Assembly (NCBI GenBank): GCA_023458555.1 | Contig: JAEWYS010000014.1 | Location: 124,001-188,000, forward strand | Source: Bacteroidota bacterium | GTDB lineage: Bacteria > Bacteroidota > Bacteroidia > Cytophagales > Cytophagaceae | DNA: 64,000 nt | Direction of reading: 5' to 3' | Shown: positions 9,901 to 17,011 of the stretch, in pieces | Layout of the letters: every line of letters begins with the position of its first letter | Numbering within the stretch: the first letter of the stretch is position 1 | Position numbers and translations under genes: made by a program | Notes under the pieces: generated by a model | Databases searched by the model: none | Seen by the model: the letters and a program-made list of their open reading frames with translations, nothing else | What the model was told of the DNA's origin: nothing

Positions 9901-10237
9901 CATTGTTGGTATAGGAAATATAAATTCCATACTCAATTCCCTGATGCCCGGCACCGGAAATCTTTACATAAGAGCAGTTATGCATTTTGATGCCTTCGGC
10001 CAGATCACCTCTCAGCTCTACTTTACCTCCGCTATTCATAATTACAATGGGACTGGCCGCAGATCCGTGCAAATTGCTCCAGCGCACTGTTGTTGTCACC
10101 AGACCTGCAGGAAGCAGCAAAGTATCTCCGGGGCTATAGCCACCGTTAATAAAAAAAGGTGGCGATAATGTATATGTCGCTGCATTTGAAACCGAAATAC
10201 AAAGACATAATAAAGAAAACAGTAGAGTCTTTTTCAT
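6983..10237 (-). CDS. Secreted beta-helix protein with PKD-like and malectin domains, type IX sorted
   Basis: A 1084-residue secreted protein, probably a polysaccharide- or surface-active protein. The start was set at the ATG at 10237, which gives the clean signal peptide MKKTLLFSLLCLCISVSNA; the open frame extends 20 codons further upstream. Domains by residue: right-handed parallel beta-helix about 40-425 (repeated Asn-rich rungs such as IDHVEITNTGFAGI), four PKD/Ig-like modules about 440-800 (each with GSGSYDPDG-type and VTDD motifs), a malectin-like carbohydrate-binding domain about 810-970 (YRINCGG start), and a type A T9SS sorting domain about 1000-1084 (RLYPNPVADVV). No catalytic residues for a lyase could be assigned. 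Confidence 0.85.
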   Translation of the reverse strand: MKKTLLFSLLCLCISVSNAATYTLSPPFFINGGYSPGDTLLLPAGLVTTTVRWSNLHGSAASPIVIMNSGGKVELRGDLAEGIKMHNCSYVKISGAGHQGIEYGIYISYTNNGLAGINLKERSHHIEIDHVEITNTGFAGIMAKDDVANNVDTSSAYWKMEGLHFHHNYIHDIRLGEGIYIGSTQWARNSLLPGSHDIDDIRIYSNRLVNIPSEAIQVGACPDGNVEIYDNYIRNYGTSPFEEFQANGIQLGNGFAGKCYNNRIIDGTATAIIVLGIGDIYVYNNEIVRSGTLGIFSGHQTAEEGKKFYYYHNTIVDPGTYAIQFRAPNNNTGYFYNNIVLTGTGKPTAVRQPIYLQYSLIMEGNYTGTIAQAEDLFADPATDNYRLLGNAAAVDSGVSLSSIGLSLAHDLLYSIRPAGNGYDAGAYEYLSDSVENQLPVAVIDTIPASIAYPQDSIRLTGSGSYDPDGTIESFLWSKKSGPGNPVFIPDPDGDAVWVKNMSFGLYTFRLIVTDDKGGKDSAFVSLLVEDLYPVADAGADLIITTNAVMLSGAGYDPDGGTVSYSWAKLSGPVHYNHNSTLDSSLLYLTELQSGTYVFRLTVTDDEGKTAYDDIEVLVHQRPVAVAGPDFTVLLPVDSLILHGGDSYDPDSFGHLIFYEWILLNAPESPQLSGAYSNTLTVKNLKAGVYSFRLVVTDNHFATDTTEIIVTVNGAPPVADAGEDQNIYYPASSVSLSGSGSDPDGHIISYQWQQLSGPSGYTVSGENSAVLDLSDLLPGEYLFALTVTDNDNMTDTDEVYLKVYGLAMNEVVYRINCGGVQVSGMPIPWARDVQVAPSAYLAPGSGNYTTGSLSWTGVNTTGAPDSLFGGQRHQPSYASPIKWNFPVDSGWYEVRLYFAAKSGFQGSAVEERIFSVNIEDTQVLTDYDIYADVQLAATVKSFMNYVNDGTLNIEFIRNIGNPQINAIEIIAGQYSTGAREVPETLVYDSYERPTAGEPEQFRLYPNPVADVVQIHFSGKQSTLSETVLDLIDFHGNIVFSSSCQPLKGEGLFDTADFSSIAAGIYIARLRCDNQYYFQKVIILKQ

Positions 10238-10423
10238 AATGGTTATCTTATTATGTTTACAGAAATGGAATAGGCTGACAATCAAAAAAACCAACAAGTT
10301 AATCCTTTTGTTAAAAACGGCCTTTGGAAAACCCTGTTAAACATTAATAGTCAAATCATTATACAGGTAACCAATATCAGATCAGAAATAATATTCTCTT
10401 ACTTCCCTCAAGCTATTTTTCTG

Positions 10424-11146
10424 TTAACTTTTTTTCTCCCATATACCCGACTGGTTTCCCCATGCCGGGATACCACCGTTTTCTTTCATTATTCGGGCCA
10501 TATGCATCAGATTCCAGGCTTGAAAAGTTGTATTCCGGTTGGTAAAATCATTTTTAGAAGCTCCGGAATCTTTATCAGCATAGGATGGTCCCGGACCTAT
10601 TTCTCCAATCCATCCGGCATCGGCTTGGGGAGGTATGCAGTATCCAAGATGCTGTAATGAAAAAAGGAGGTTCATCGAGCAGTGCTTCACCCCATCCTCG
10701 TTACCAGTGATAATACATCCGGCTGTCTTACCATAATAAATGAATTGTCCTTTATTGTTGGTTTCAGCTGAATTGGAATAAAGGCGCTCAATGGTCATCG
10801 ACGCAACAGAAGACTTGTCGCCCAGCCAGATAGGAGTACCGATAATCAGAATATCTGCGTTTAAGACTTTTTTCTGAATATCCGGCCATGCATCTTCTTT
10901 CCAGCCGTACTTTGTCATATCCGGATATACTCCAAAAGCTACAGAATGATCAACCACCCTGATCAGCTCTACCTGTACTTTGTTTGCTTCCATTATAGCC
11001 ATAGAATGGCGCATGAGAGCTTCCGTATTGGATACTTCTGGTGATTTTTTCAACGTGCAGTTCAGATAAAGCGCACTTAAACCCGAAAAATCATACGGAT
11101 TTTCCTTGTTCCATTTTTGCTGTATTGGATTAAAACTGATTGTCAT
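10424..11146 (-). CDS. Flavodoxin-family NAD(P)H:FMN oxidoreductase-like protein
   Basis: A 240-residue cytoplasmic protein with the flavodoxin-like fold: an early strand ALYLNCTLKK, a central strand ADILIIGTPIWLGDKSS that would contact the isoalloxazine ring, and YGKTAGCIITGNEDG followed by a short conserved helix. It probably uses FMN for two-electron reduction of an unknown acceptor. It is read from the same strand as the upstream permease, but a terminator at 11169-11193 separates them, so it is likely an independent unit. The substrate is unknown. Confidence 0.8.
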   Translation of the reverse strand: MTISFNPIQQKWNKENPYDFSGLSALYLNCTLKKSPEVSNTEALMRHSMAIMEANKVQVELIRVVDHSVAFGVYPDMTKYGWKEDAWPDIQKKVLNADILIIGTPIWLGDKSSVASMTIERLYSNSAETNNKGQFIYYGKTAGCIITGNEDGVKHCSMNLLFSLQHLGYCIPPQADAGWIGEIGPGPSYADKDSGASKNDFTNRNTTFQAWNLMHMARIMKENGGIPAWGNQSGIWEKKS

Positions 11147-11168
11147 AGTCTGCTACTTATGGTAATAA

Positions 11169-11193
11169 AAAAGGAGATCTTCGATCTCCTTTT
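11169..11193 (-). terminator. Terminator of the SLC13-type permease gene
   Basis: An 11-base stem (11169-11179 with 11183-11193, core GGAGATC) with a three-base loop, followed on the minus strand by a T-rich run. It lies between the permease stop and the flavodoxin start. Confidence 0.8.
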
Positions 11194-11228
11194 AATAACT
11201 ATTGAACAATACGATGGTTTGAAATCAG

Positions 11229-13016
11229 TTAAAAACCATACACAAGCGGTATCATTACTGTCGCAATTATCCAGAATAAAATCGTCAGTCCGAAACCAAC
11301 TTTGGTAAAATCGGTAAACTTATATCCTCCCGCACCATAAATCATTGTATTGGTCTGATAACCAACCGGACTCATAAAGCTGGCAGAGGCGCCAAGTGTG
11401 ATAGCTACAAGAAATGGCAGAGGCGACAGCTCAAGCTGATGGGCAGTAGAGATAGCAATCGGGGCAAGCAGGGCAGCGCTTGCATTATTGGACATCATTT
11501 CCGTCATGATTGATGTAAACAGATACAGGGCAGAAACAATAGCGACTGGTCCCATATCTCCTACCAGCCTGACCAGTAAAACGGCAACCTCCCGGGATAA
11601 GCCGGTTTTTTCCATAGCCATACCAAGACTCAGTGAACCTGCGAGCAGAAATATGACCTTCCAGTCTATTACATCATAGATTTCCTTGACAGGCAGACAA
11701 CCTGTCAGAATCAGGATGGCGGAAGCAATCAGAGTGCCGCCAAGTATATCTAGAATATTCAATGCAGAAAGTGTTATCACGGCGATAAGACAACTCACTA
11801 CAATAGCCAGATTTCTCCAGTTAATAAAAACATTTTCCCGCTCTGTCAGCAATATAAAAGGCTGTTTCTGCTCAAACTCCTCCTCTTTCAGCCGGTCAAG
11901 ACGATTATTTTTGATTTCCACCAGCACAATATCACCGGCTTTGAGCACTGTATTCATCAGCCGGCTGTGAATGATATCTTCCCTGTGCCTGATCGCAAGT
12001 GGTATGGCCCGATAACGCTGCCGAAAATTAACCTCCTGCATCGTTTTACCTTCAAAACGGGAGTTGGAGGTAATAATCAGTTCGACCATCGAAGCATCCT
12101 TGGATGATTCCAGTTCATGATCGCTCAGTCTGACAGAAGGCTTTAACTCAACCTGCAGCTTATCCTTGAGCTTCTGAAGACGCTCCACATTGCACCGCAC
12201 TTTGAGAATATCGCCGGCTTCAAGCACAAAATCTCCGGAAGGCAATGAGTAGATGGTCTCTTTCCTGTGCACTTCCAGAATATCCATTTCATACTCTGTC
12301 ACCAAAGGAGCTTCCCGAATCATTTTACGTGCAGAACGAGCCTGGCCAAGCAATTCGATTTCGGTCACATAGTCTCTCAGATGATATCCTGTACCATTAT
12401 TCTTTTGCTGACGATCAGGCAGAAAATCCCTGCAGACAAACAGCATGTATACAATACCGACAACAAACATGACAATACCAACCGGAAACAGGGTAAACAT
12501 TTCAAAGCCCCGAACACCGTTACTCCGCGCTATACCGTCTACCAATACATTGGTTGAAGTACCGATCAGTGTACACATACCCCCAAATATGGTTCCAAAG
12601 GACAAGGGCATCAATAAGCGGCTGGGGGCCAGCTTGGCTTCTCTGGCAGCCTGAATTACTACAGGCATAAACATGGCTACTACAGGTGTATTATTGATAA
12701 AAGCTGCGACCAGACCAACGATAGCCATCATGATAAGATACCCCTGTGTAAAGCTTTTTTTGAAATATCCGGCAAAAAAGCTGCCTACCCTCACCAGCGC
12801 CCCCGTCTTTATCAGGGCTGCACTCAGGACAAACATAAATAAAACGGTTACAGTCGCAGCATTGCTAAAGCCGGAAACGGCCTCTGCCGGCGTCAGAATC
12901 CCTGTTATGATCAGCGCCCCCATTACCAATAGTGAAACAATATCTACCCTGACCAGTTCACTGATAAATAAAACCAGCGATAAGACAAGAATTACAGACA
13001 GAAAAAGTACGTCCAT
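11229..13016 (-). CDS. SLC13/DASS-type anion permease with two TrkA-C domains
   Basis: A 595-residue inner-membrane permease. Membrane helices fill residues 1-190 and 395-595. Between them lie two RCK/TrkA-C regulatory domains (about 205-290 and 295-375; for example EMDILEVHRKETIYSLPSGD). Family motifs include FINNTPVVAMFMPV and TSIMTEMMSNNASAALLAPI, the two opposed Asn-Thr hairpins that bind substrate and sodium in the DASS fold. TrkA-C-containing members transport sulfate, dicarboxylates or other anions; the substrate here cannot be told. The divergent neighbour is an alkaline phosphatase. A TATCTTTG -7 element lies upstream. Confidence 0.88.
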   Translation of the reverse strand: MDVLFLSVILVLSLVLFISELVRVDIVSLLVMGALIITGILTPAEAVSGFSNAATVTVLFMFVLSAALIKTGALVRVGSFFAGYFKKSFTQGYLIMMAIVGLVAAFINNTPVVAMFMPVVIQAAREAKLAPSRLLMPLSFGTIFGGMCTLIGTSTNVLVDGIARSNGVRGFEMFTLFPVGIVMFVVGIVYMLFVCRDFLPDRQQKNNGTGYHLRDYVTEIELLGQARSARKMIREAPLVTEYEMDILEVHRKETIYSLPSGDFVLEAGDILKVRCNVERLQKLKDKLQVELKPSVRLSDHELESSKDASMVELIITSNSRFEGKTMQEVNFRQRYRAIPLAIRHREDIIHSRLMNTVLKAGDIVLVEIKNNRLDRLKEEEFEQKQPFILLTERENVFINWRNLAIVVSCLIAVITLSALNILDILGGTLIASAILILTGCLPVKEIYDVIDWKVIFLLAGSLSLGMAMEKTGLSREVAVLLVRLVGDMGPVAIVSALYLFTSIMTEMMSNNASAALLAPIAISTAHQLELSPLPFLVAITLGASASFMSPVGYQTNTMIYGAGGYKFTDFTKVGFGLTILFWIIATVMIPLVYGF

Positions 13017-13062
13017 TCAATTACTAATTTGGATGTAAATATTACTAAACCTAGTTAATATA

Positions 13063-13070
13063 CAAAGATA
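13063..13070 (-). promoter_or_regulatory. -7 promoter element of the SLC13-type permease gene
   Basis: On the minus strand these bases read TATCTTTG, an exact TAnnTTTG match, 46 bases before the permease ATG. No clear TTG at the expected -33 distance was found. Confidence 0.5.
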
Positions 13071-13165
13071 CTAGAGTATTATTTTTTTATTAAATCATTC
13101 AACCGGTATTGCACAAAAACAGAAATGATCCGATACTTATCATAAATTATTAAACCGCAGTTTTC

Positions 13166-14266
13166 ATGAACAGATCTGTATTATTACCAAATCGAAAAGT
13201 AAACCTTGTGGTTATGGGATTATTGATCGTTTTTGCCTCCATGGCACAGACTTCTGTTTCCACACCTAACATTATCCTGATGATCGGTGATGGTATGGGA
13301 CTCTCCCAGATCTCCGCCCTGTATGTGGATACCAGTTATACCAATTTTAACCGGATGTCAATAACCGGTCTTGTCCGTACAACTCCGGCCAGACATAAAA
13401 TCACAGATTCCGCCGCCGGAGCCACTGCATTCTCAACAGGAGTAAAATCATATAACAATGCTATTGGGGTAGATCATGATACCATACCGGTGCCAACTAT
13501 AATGGAAACCTTGAAAGCAATCGGATACACCTGCGGAATTGTTGTAACATCATCCGTCACTCACGCTACTCCTGCCGCTTTTTATGCCCATGTTGCACAC
13601 AGAGATCAGGAAGAAGCCATCGCCATGCAATTGACTGATTCAGGTCTCGATTTCATAGCAGGCGGGGGAACCGAATTTATGGAAAAACGTAAGGATCAGC
13701 TCAATCTGATGGATTCTCTTACTGCCAGAGGGTATACCGTACATAGAGAACCTGAATATTCAAATAACGCTGATGAAAAACCACAGGCTCATCTGCTTGC
13801 GCCGAAAGGTCTGGAACCTTACAGTAAAGGGCGGGGAGATTTTCTTTCTCTGTACACTGAAAAAGCACTGAAGTATCTTGAAGGCAAAAAGCAGCCTTTC
13901 TTTTTACTGATCGAAGGCTCTCAGATTGACTGGGCAGGACACGCCAATAAAGCGGACTATCTGCTTGAAGAACTGTGGGACTTCAATAATGCTGCAGGAA
14001 AGGCTATTGACTTTGTAGCCAACCAGCCCAACACCATTCTTGTAATAACAGCAGATCATGAGACCGGCGGCTTCTCTATTCTGCCATCCTCAAAAGATTA
14101 TTCTAAAATAAAGTATGAATTCGCTTCCAAAGAGCATTCTGCCGCTCTGGTACCATTGTTTGCGCATGGATTTGGGGCTGAGCGGTTTTCCGGAATTATG
14201 GAAAACACTGCAATTTATGACAGACTCCTTCAGCTGATTTCGGCAGACGCTGCTCATACCAGATAA
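13166..14266 (+). CDS. Alkaline phosphatase, PhoA family
   Basis: A 366-residue exported phosphomonoesterase that releases phosphate from organic phosphates outside the inner membrane. After an N-terminal signal segment (hydrophobic about 13-27, ending SMAQ) come the metal-binding motif MIGDGMG (Asp42) and the nucleophile Ser82 in TDSAAGATAFSTG. Later metal ligands are visible in EGSQIDWAGHAN and ITADHETGGF, and the C-terminal zinc His lies in SKEHSAALVP. It is shorter than E. coli PhoA (about 450) but retains all catalytic motifs. It is a single gene, divergent from the permease, with a strong terminator directly after it. Confidence 0.93.
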   Translation: MNRSVLLPNRKVNLVVMGLLIVFASMAQTSVSTPNIILMIGDGMGLSQISALYVDTSYTNFNRMSITGLVRTTPARHKITDSAAGATAFSTGVKSYNNAIGVDHDTIPVPTIMETLKAIGYTCGIVVTSSVTHATPAAFYAHVAHRDQEEAIAMQLTDSGLDFIAGGGTEFMEKRKDQLNLMDSLTARGYTVHREPEYSNNADEKPQAHLLAPKGLEPYSKGRGDFLSLYTEKALKYLEGKKQPFFLLIEGSQIDWAGHANKADYLLEELWDFNNAAGKAIDFVANQPNTILVITADHETGGFSILPSSKDYSKIKYEFASKEHSAALVPLFAHGFGAERFSGIMENTAIYDRLLQLISADAAHTR

Positions 14267-14269
14267 AAA

Positions 14270-14297
14270 AAGTCTGGTCCTGATCAGGACCAGACTT
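14270..14297 (+). terminator. Terminator of the alkaline phosphatase gene
   Basis: A perfect palindromic hairpin with arm AAGTCTGGTCCTGA, starting 3 bases after the stop region and followed by a pyrimidine-rich run. The remaining roughly 225 bases to modC are AT-rich with no recognised feature. Confidence 0.85.
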
Positions 14298-14521
14298 CTC
14301 TCTCTCTTTAAACATAATTAAATTAACCTAAAACAATAACAAATGAAAAAAGATAAGTAAAACAAACTAAGCTACAGATCGTTATAACTGACAATCTATT
14401 GAAACAGCATCTGTTTTAGCAACTATCCACACGCTAATTGTTTCTACAAATAAAGGAGCTTTTTCAGGTAAAACAAAATTTATTTAGATTTATTTTAAAT
14501 AAATTTTAAACCAAAACCAGA

Positions 14522-15382
14522 TCATCCTATTTTCCGGATGTCAGGCTGATGCAAGCTTCCGCTAAGACAAACCTGATCTCCGATAACAATATCGCGGACA
14601 AAAATAGCAGACAGCCTGACTGCTATTACATTTCTGTGAGCCTCGATCTGTAGCTCCGCCGCATTCCCCGACAACAGGACGCTTTTCACTATCCCGCTAA
14701 ACAGCAATTGATTAGCAGACATTTCAGAGCTCTTGTACTGTCTGCAGACACTTCCGTTGTCAAGCTCAATACATACATCCGCCAATGCTGCAATTTCATG
14801 TAAATCATGGCTTACCATGATTGAAGTAAGACGATATAATGAATGTATTTCCCTGATATAGTGCTGCAGCTTATGCTTCATTTCCTGATCCAATGCGGAC
14901 AATGGCTCATCCAACAGCAAAAGCCTGGGTTTTCTTACCAAGGCTCTTGCAAGCGCCACACGTTGCTTTTGTCCCCCCGAAAGCAGAGTCGGATAACATT
15001 TCTGGAGCCTGCCAAGCTCCATCAGCTCGATCATTTCATCGACAATCTTTCTATCCTGCTTTTTCCCAAGGGCAAAAACGAGATTTTCACGGATATTCAT
15101 GGTCGGAAAAAGGGCATAATCCTGAAAGACAAAGCCAATTTTCCGGTTAGCCGGGGTAATATTTACTCCATTATCCGTGTCCAGCCATACATCATCATGC
15201 ACCACAATATGACCATATTCAGGAGTCATAAGGCCTGCCAGCATTTTTAGAACCGATGTTTTTCCGGTGCCTGACTTTCCATAAAGAACTGCAAGTTGTC
15301 CGGACTCAACAACGAATTCAGCTGCAAGCTCCGATATCCCCGAAGCCATATTTAATTTTTTGCGGGCTCTAAAACAAATCAT
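14522..15382 (-). CDS. modC: Molybdate ABC transporter ATP-binding protein
   Basis: ATPase subunit that powers molybdate import together with ModB and ModA. The 286-residue protein has Walker A GKSGTGKTS near residue 40, the Q-loop in VFQDYALFP, the ABC signature LSGGQKQR, and Walker B LLLLDEPLSALD followed by the H-loop in MVSHDLHE. The C-terminal region after about residue 215 is a single short TOBE-like segment, shorter than E. coli ModC (352 residues). The ATG overlaps the modB stop by four bases (15379-15382), so the two are translationally coupled. Sulfate or tungstate specificity cannot be excluded from this subunit alone. Confidence 0.9.
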   Translation of the reverse strand: MICFRARKKLNMASGISELAAEFVVESGQLAVLYGKSGTGKTSVLKMLAGLMTPEYGHIVVHDDVWLDTDNGVNITPANRKIGFVFQDYALFPTMNIRENLVFALGKKQDRKIVDEMIELMELGRLQKCYPTLLSGGQKQRVALARALVRKPRLLLLDEPLSALDQEMKHKLQHYIREIHSLYRLTSIMVSHDLHEIAALADVCIELDNGSVCRQYKSSEMSANQLLFSGIVKSVLLSGNAAELQIEAHRNVIAVRLSAIFVRDIVIGDQVCLSGSLHQPDIRKIG

Positions 15383-16053
15383 CGCTCAAAACAGGATAGC
15401 TTAGTACCTTTCAGGAGAAAAACGATCATAAGAATCAAAAAAGAACTTCCGGTAAGAATAAGCGCATAATGATTAGCCAGCGAATAGTCCATACGTTCTA
15501 CCGCTTCATAAACAGCGATCGATGCCGTTCTGGTTTTACCCGGAATGCTGCCACCCACCATCAAAACAACTCCAAACTCTCCGACCGTGTGGGCAAAAGC
15601 CATCATACTTCCTGTTATTATTGATATTCTGCCTGTCGGAATATATATATGAAGCAGAATTTCCCACCCGGATTTTCCCATAATACGGGCAGCATCTCTG
15701 AGATTGTCGGGCACCGCAGCAAATCCGGCCTGAACAGGCTGTACTATATAAGGCAGGCTATATATGACAGAAGCCAGCACCAGTCCTTCAAATGAAAACG
15801 CAAGGCGCATACCCAGATACGTATGCAGCCAGCACCCCGGAAGACCAGAAGGACTGTACAGCATAAGCAGATAAAACCCAAGTACCGTTGGTGGTAATAC
15901 CAATGGTATGCTTATCAAAGCTTCTATTACCGGCTTTATTTTCAGCGAAGAAACAGTAAGCCAGTAGGCCAATGGGACAGCAATCACCAGTAACAGACAG
16001 GTAGTGACAAAGGCAAGTTTAAAAGTTAGAAATAAGGTATCCCATTCTGTCAT
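15379..16053 (-). CDS. modB: Molybdate ABC transporter permease
   Basis: Inner-membrane permease of 224 residues with about five to six helices (first at roughly 10-30). The EAA-type ATPase-contact loop is visible as NLRDAARIMGKSGWEILLHIYIP near residues 132-154. The family segment AHTVGEFGVVLMVGGSIPGKTRT follows. It lies between modC (4-base overlap) and modA (21-base gap), in the order modA-modB-modC on the minus strand. Confidence 0.92.
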   Translation of the reverse strand: MTEWDTLFLTFKLAFVTTCLLLVIAVPLAYWLTVSSLKIKPVIEALISIPLVLPPTVLGFYLLMLYSPSGLPGCWLHTYLGMRLAFSFEGLVLASVIYSLPYIVQPVQAGFAAVPDNLRDAARIMGKSGWEILLHIYIPTGRISIITGSMMAFAHTVGEFGVVLMVGGSIPGKTRTASIAVYEAVERMDYSLANHYALILTGSSFLILMIVFLLKGTKLSCFER

Positions 16054-16074
16054 ACAATATTATATCTGCTAAAA

Positions 16075-16872
16075 CTATTCATCTTCTTCTCCCCTGTCCG
16101 GCACTATATAACCATAGTTTTTCAATATGGCTCCGGCATGATCTGAAAACAAAAACTTCATAAACAGCTTCGAATCCAGATATTTTCCATCTTTCTTTTT
16201 CAGCAGAACAGCGCCCTGCCGTATCGGAGCATACATCGTGCTGTCCAGCGAAATCCAGCATCCCTTTTCTGCAACTTCCGGAGATGAGACTATTGACCGG
16301 GCAATAAAACCATAATCAGCTGCTCCAGAAAGTACAAACTGACTCACCTGACTTATACTTTCGGCATAAACCAGTTTTGACTCAACTTTATCCCATATTC
16401 CATAATTTTCAAGAATCTGTATAGCGGCCTTCCCATAGGGAGCTGTCTGAGGATTGGCTATGGCAATATACTGTGTACCGGCATAACAAAGATTATCAAG
16501 AGTAAATAATGAATCTTCTGTCAGTGTCCACAAAGCCAGCTGCCCACGAGCATACTCAAGAGGTTCGCTTTCTGCCAGACCATCCTTGTAAAGCGCTAAG
16601 GGATAAACCATATCCGCAGAAACAAAAATATCAAATGGGGCCCCGGCCCTGATCTGTGCTGTAAGCTTGCCTGATGACCCGCAAACGATCTGCGGCTGTA
16701 TTCCATAATCTTCGGAAAATCCTGAGCTCAGAGCTTCCATTGCAAACTGCATATTTGCGGAGGTCGCAATTATCAGAGCAGGCTTCCCGGGTGGTTTGCA
16801 GCCTGTAATAATACAGATGACCACTAAGTATCTCAGGATGTTTTTGATCTTTGCTATTCTGCACACAAACAT
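16075..16872 (-). CDS. modA: Molybdate-binding lipoprotein
   Basis: The substrate-binding component of the molybdate ABC importer, 265 residues. The N-terminus has a lipoprotein signal with a lipobox ending ITGC (Cys25), so it would be anchored to a membrane rather than free in the periplasm. Family motifs include ATSANMQFAMEAL at the start of the mature domain, GSSGKLTAQIRAGAPFDIF and the hinge segment QTAPYGKAAIQIL. The first gene of the modABC unit; no ModE-type regulator lies nearby. A near-match to the -7 element (CAAAGTAA on the plus strand, 16924-16931) lies about 50 bases upstream but is not convincing. Confidence 0.92.
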   Translation of the reverse strand: MFVCRIAKIKNILRYLVVICIITGCKPPGKPALIIATSANMQFAMEALSSGFSEDYGIQPQIVCGSSGKLTAQIRAGAPFDIFVSADMVYPLALYKDGLAESEPLEYARGQLALWTLTEDSLFTLDNLCYAGTQYIAIANPQTAPYGKAAIQILENYGIWDKVESKLVYAESISQVSQFVLSGAADYGFIARSIVSSPEVAEKGCWISLDSTMYAPIRQGAVLLKKKDGKYLDSKLFMKFLFSDHAGAILKNYGYIVPDRGEEDE

Positions 16873-16943
16873 AATTCACAATAAAACTATAAATAAAAAT
16901 ACGTACTATTACCTATAAAACAAAGTAAATATACATAAATAAA

Positions 16944-16969
16944 ACCCGGATAGCTTGGAATATCCGGGT
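16944..16969 (-). terminator. Terminator of the Zn/Cd ATPase gene
   Basis: Nine-base perfect stem ACCCGGATA (16944-16952 with 16961-16969) with an eight-base loop, followed on the minus strand by a TTTTATTTAT run. It separates the P-type ATPase from modABC. Confidence 0.75.
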
Positions 16970-17011
16970 CATAATTAAAACGGGTATTACGATGCTTGCC
17001 CCTTGAATCTA

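Noticed and set aside
9683..10168. Plus-strand open frame of 161 codons
   Set aside because: It is antisense to the well-supported beta-helix gene.
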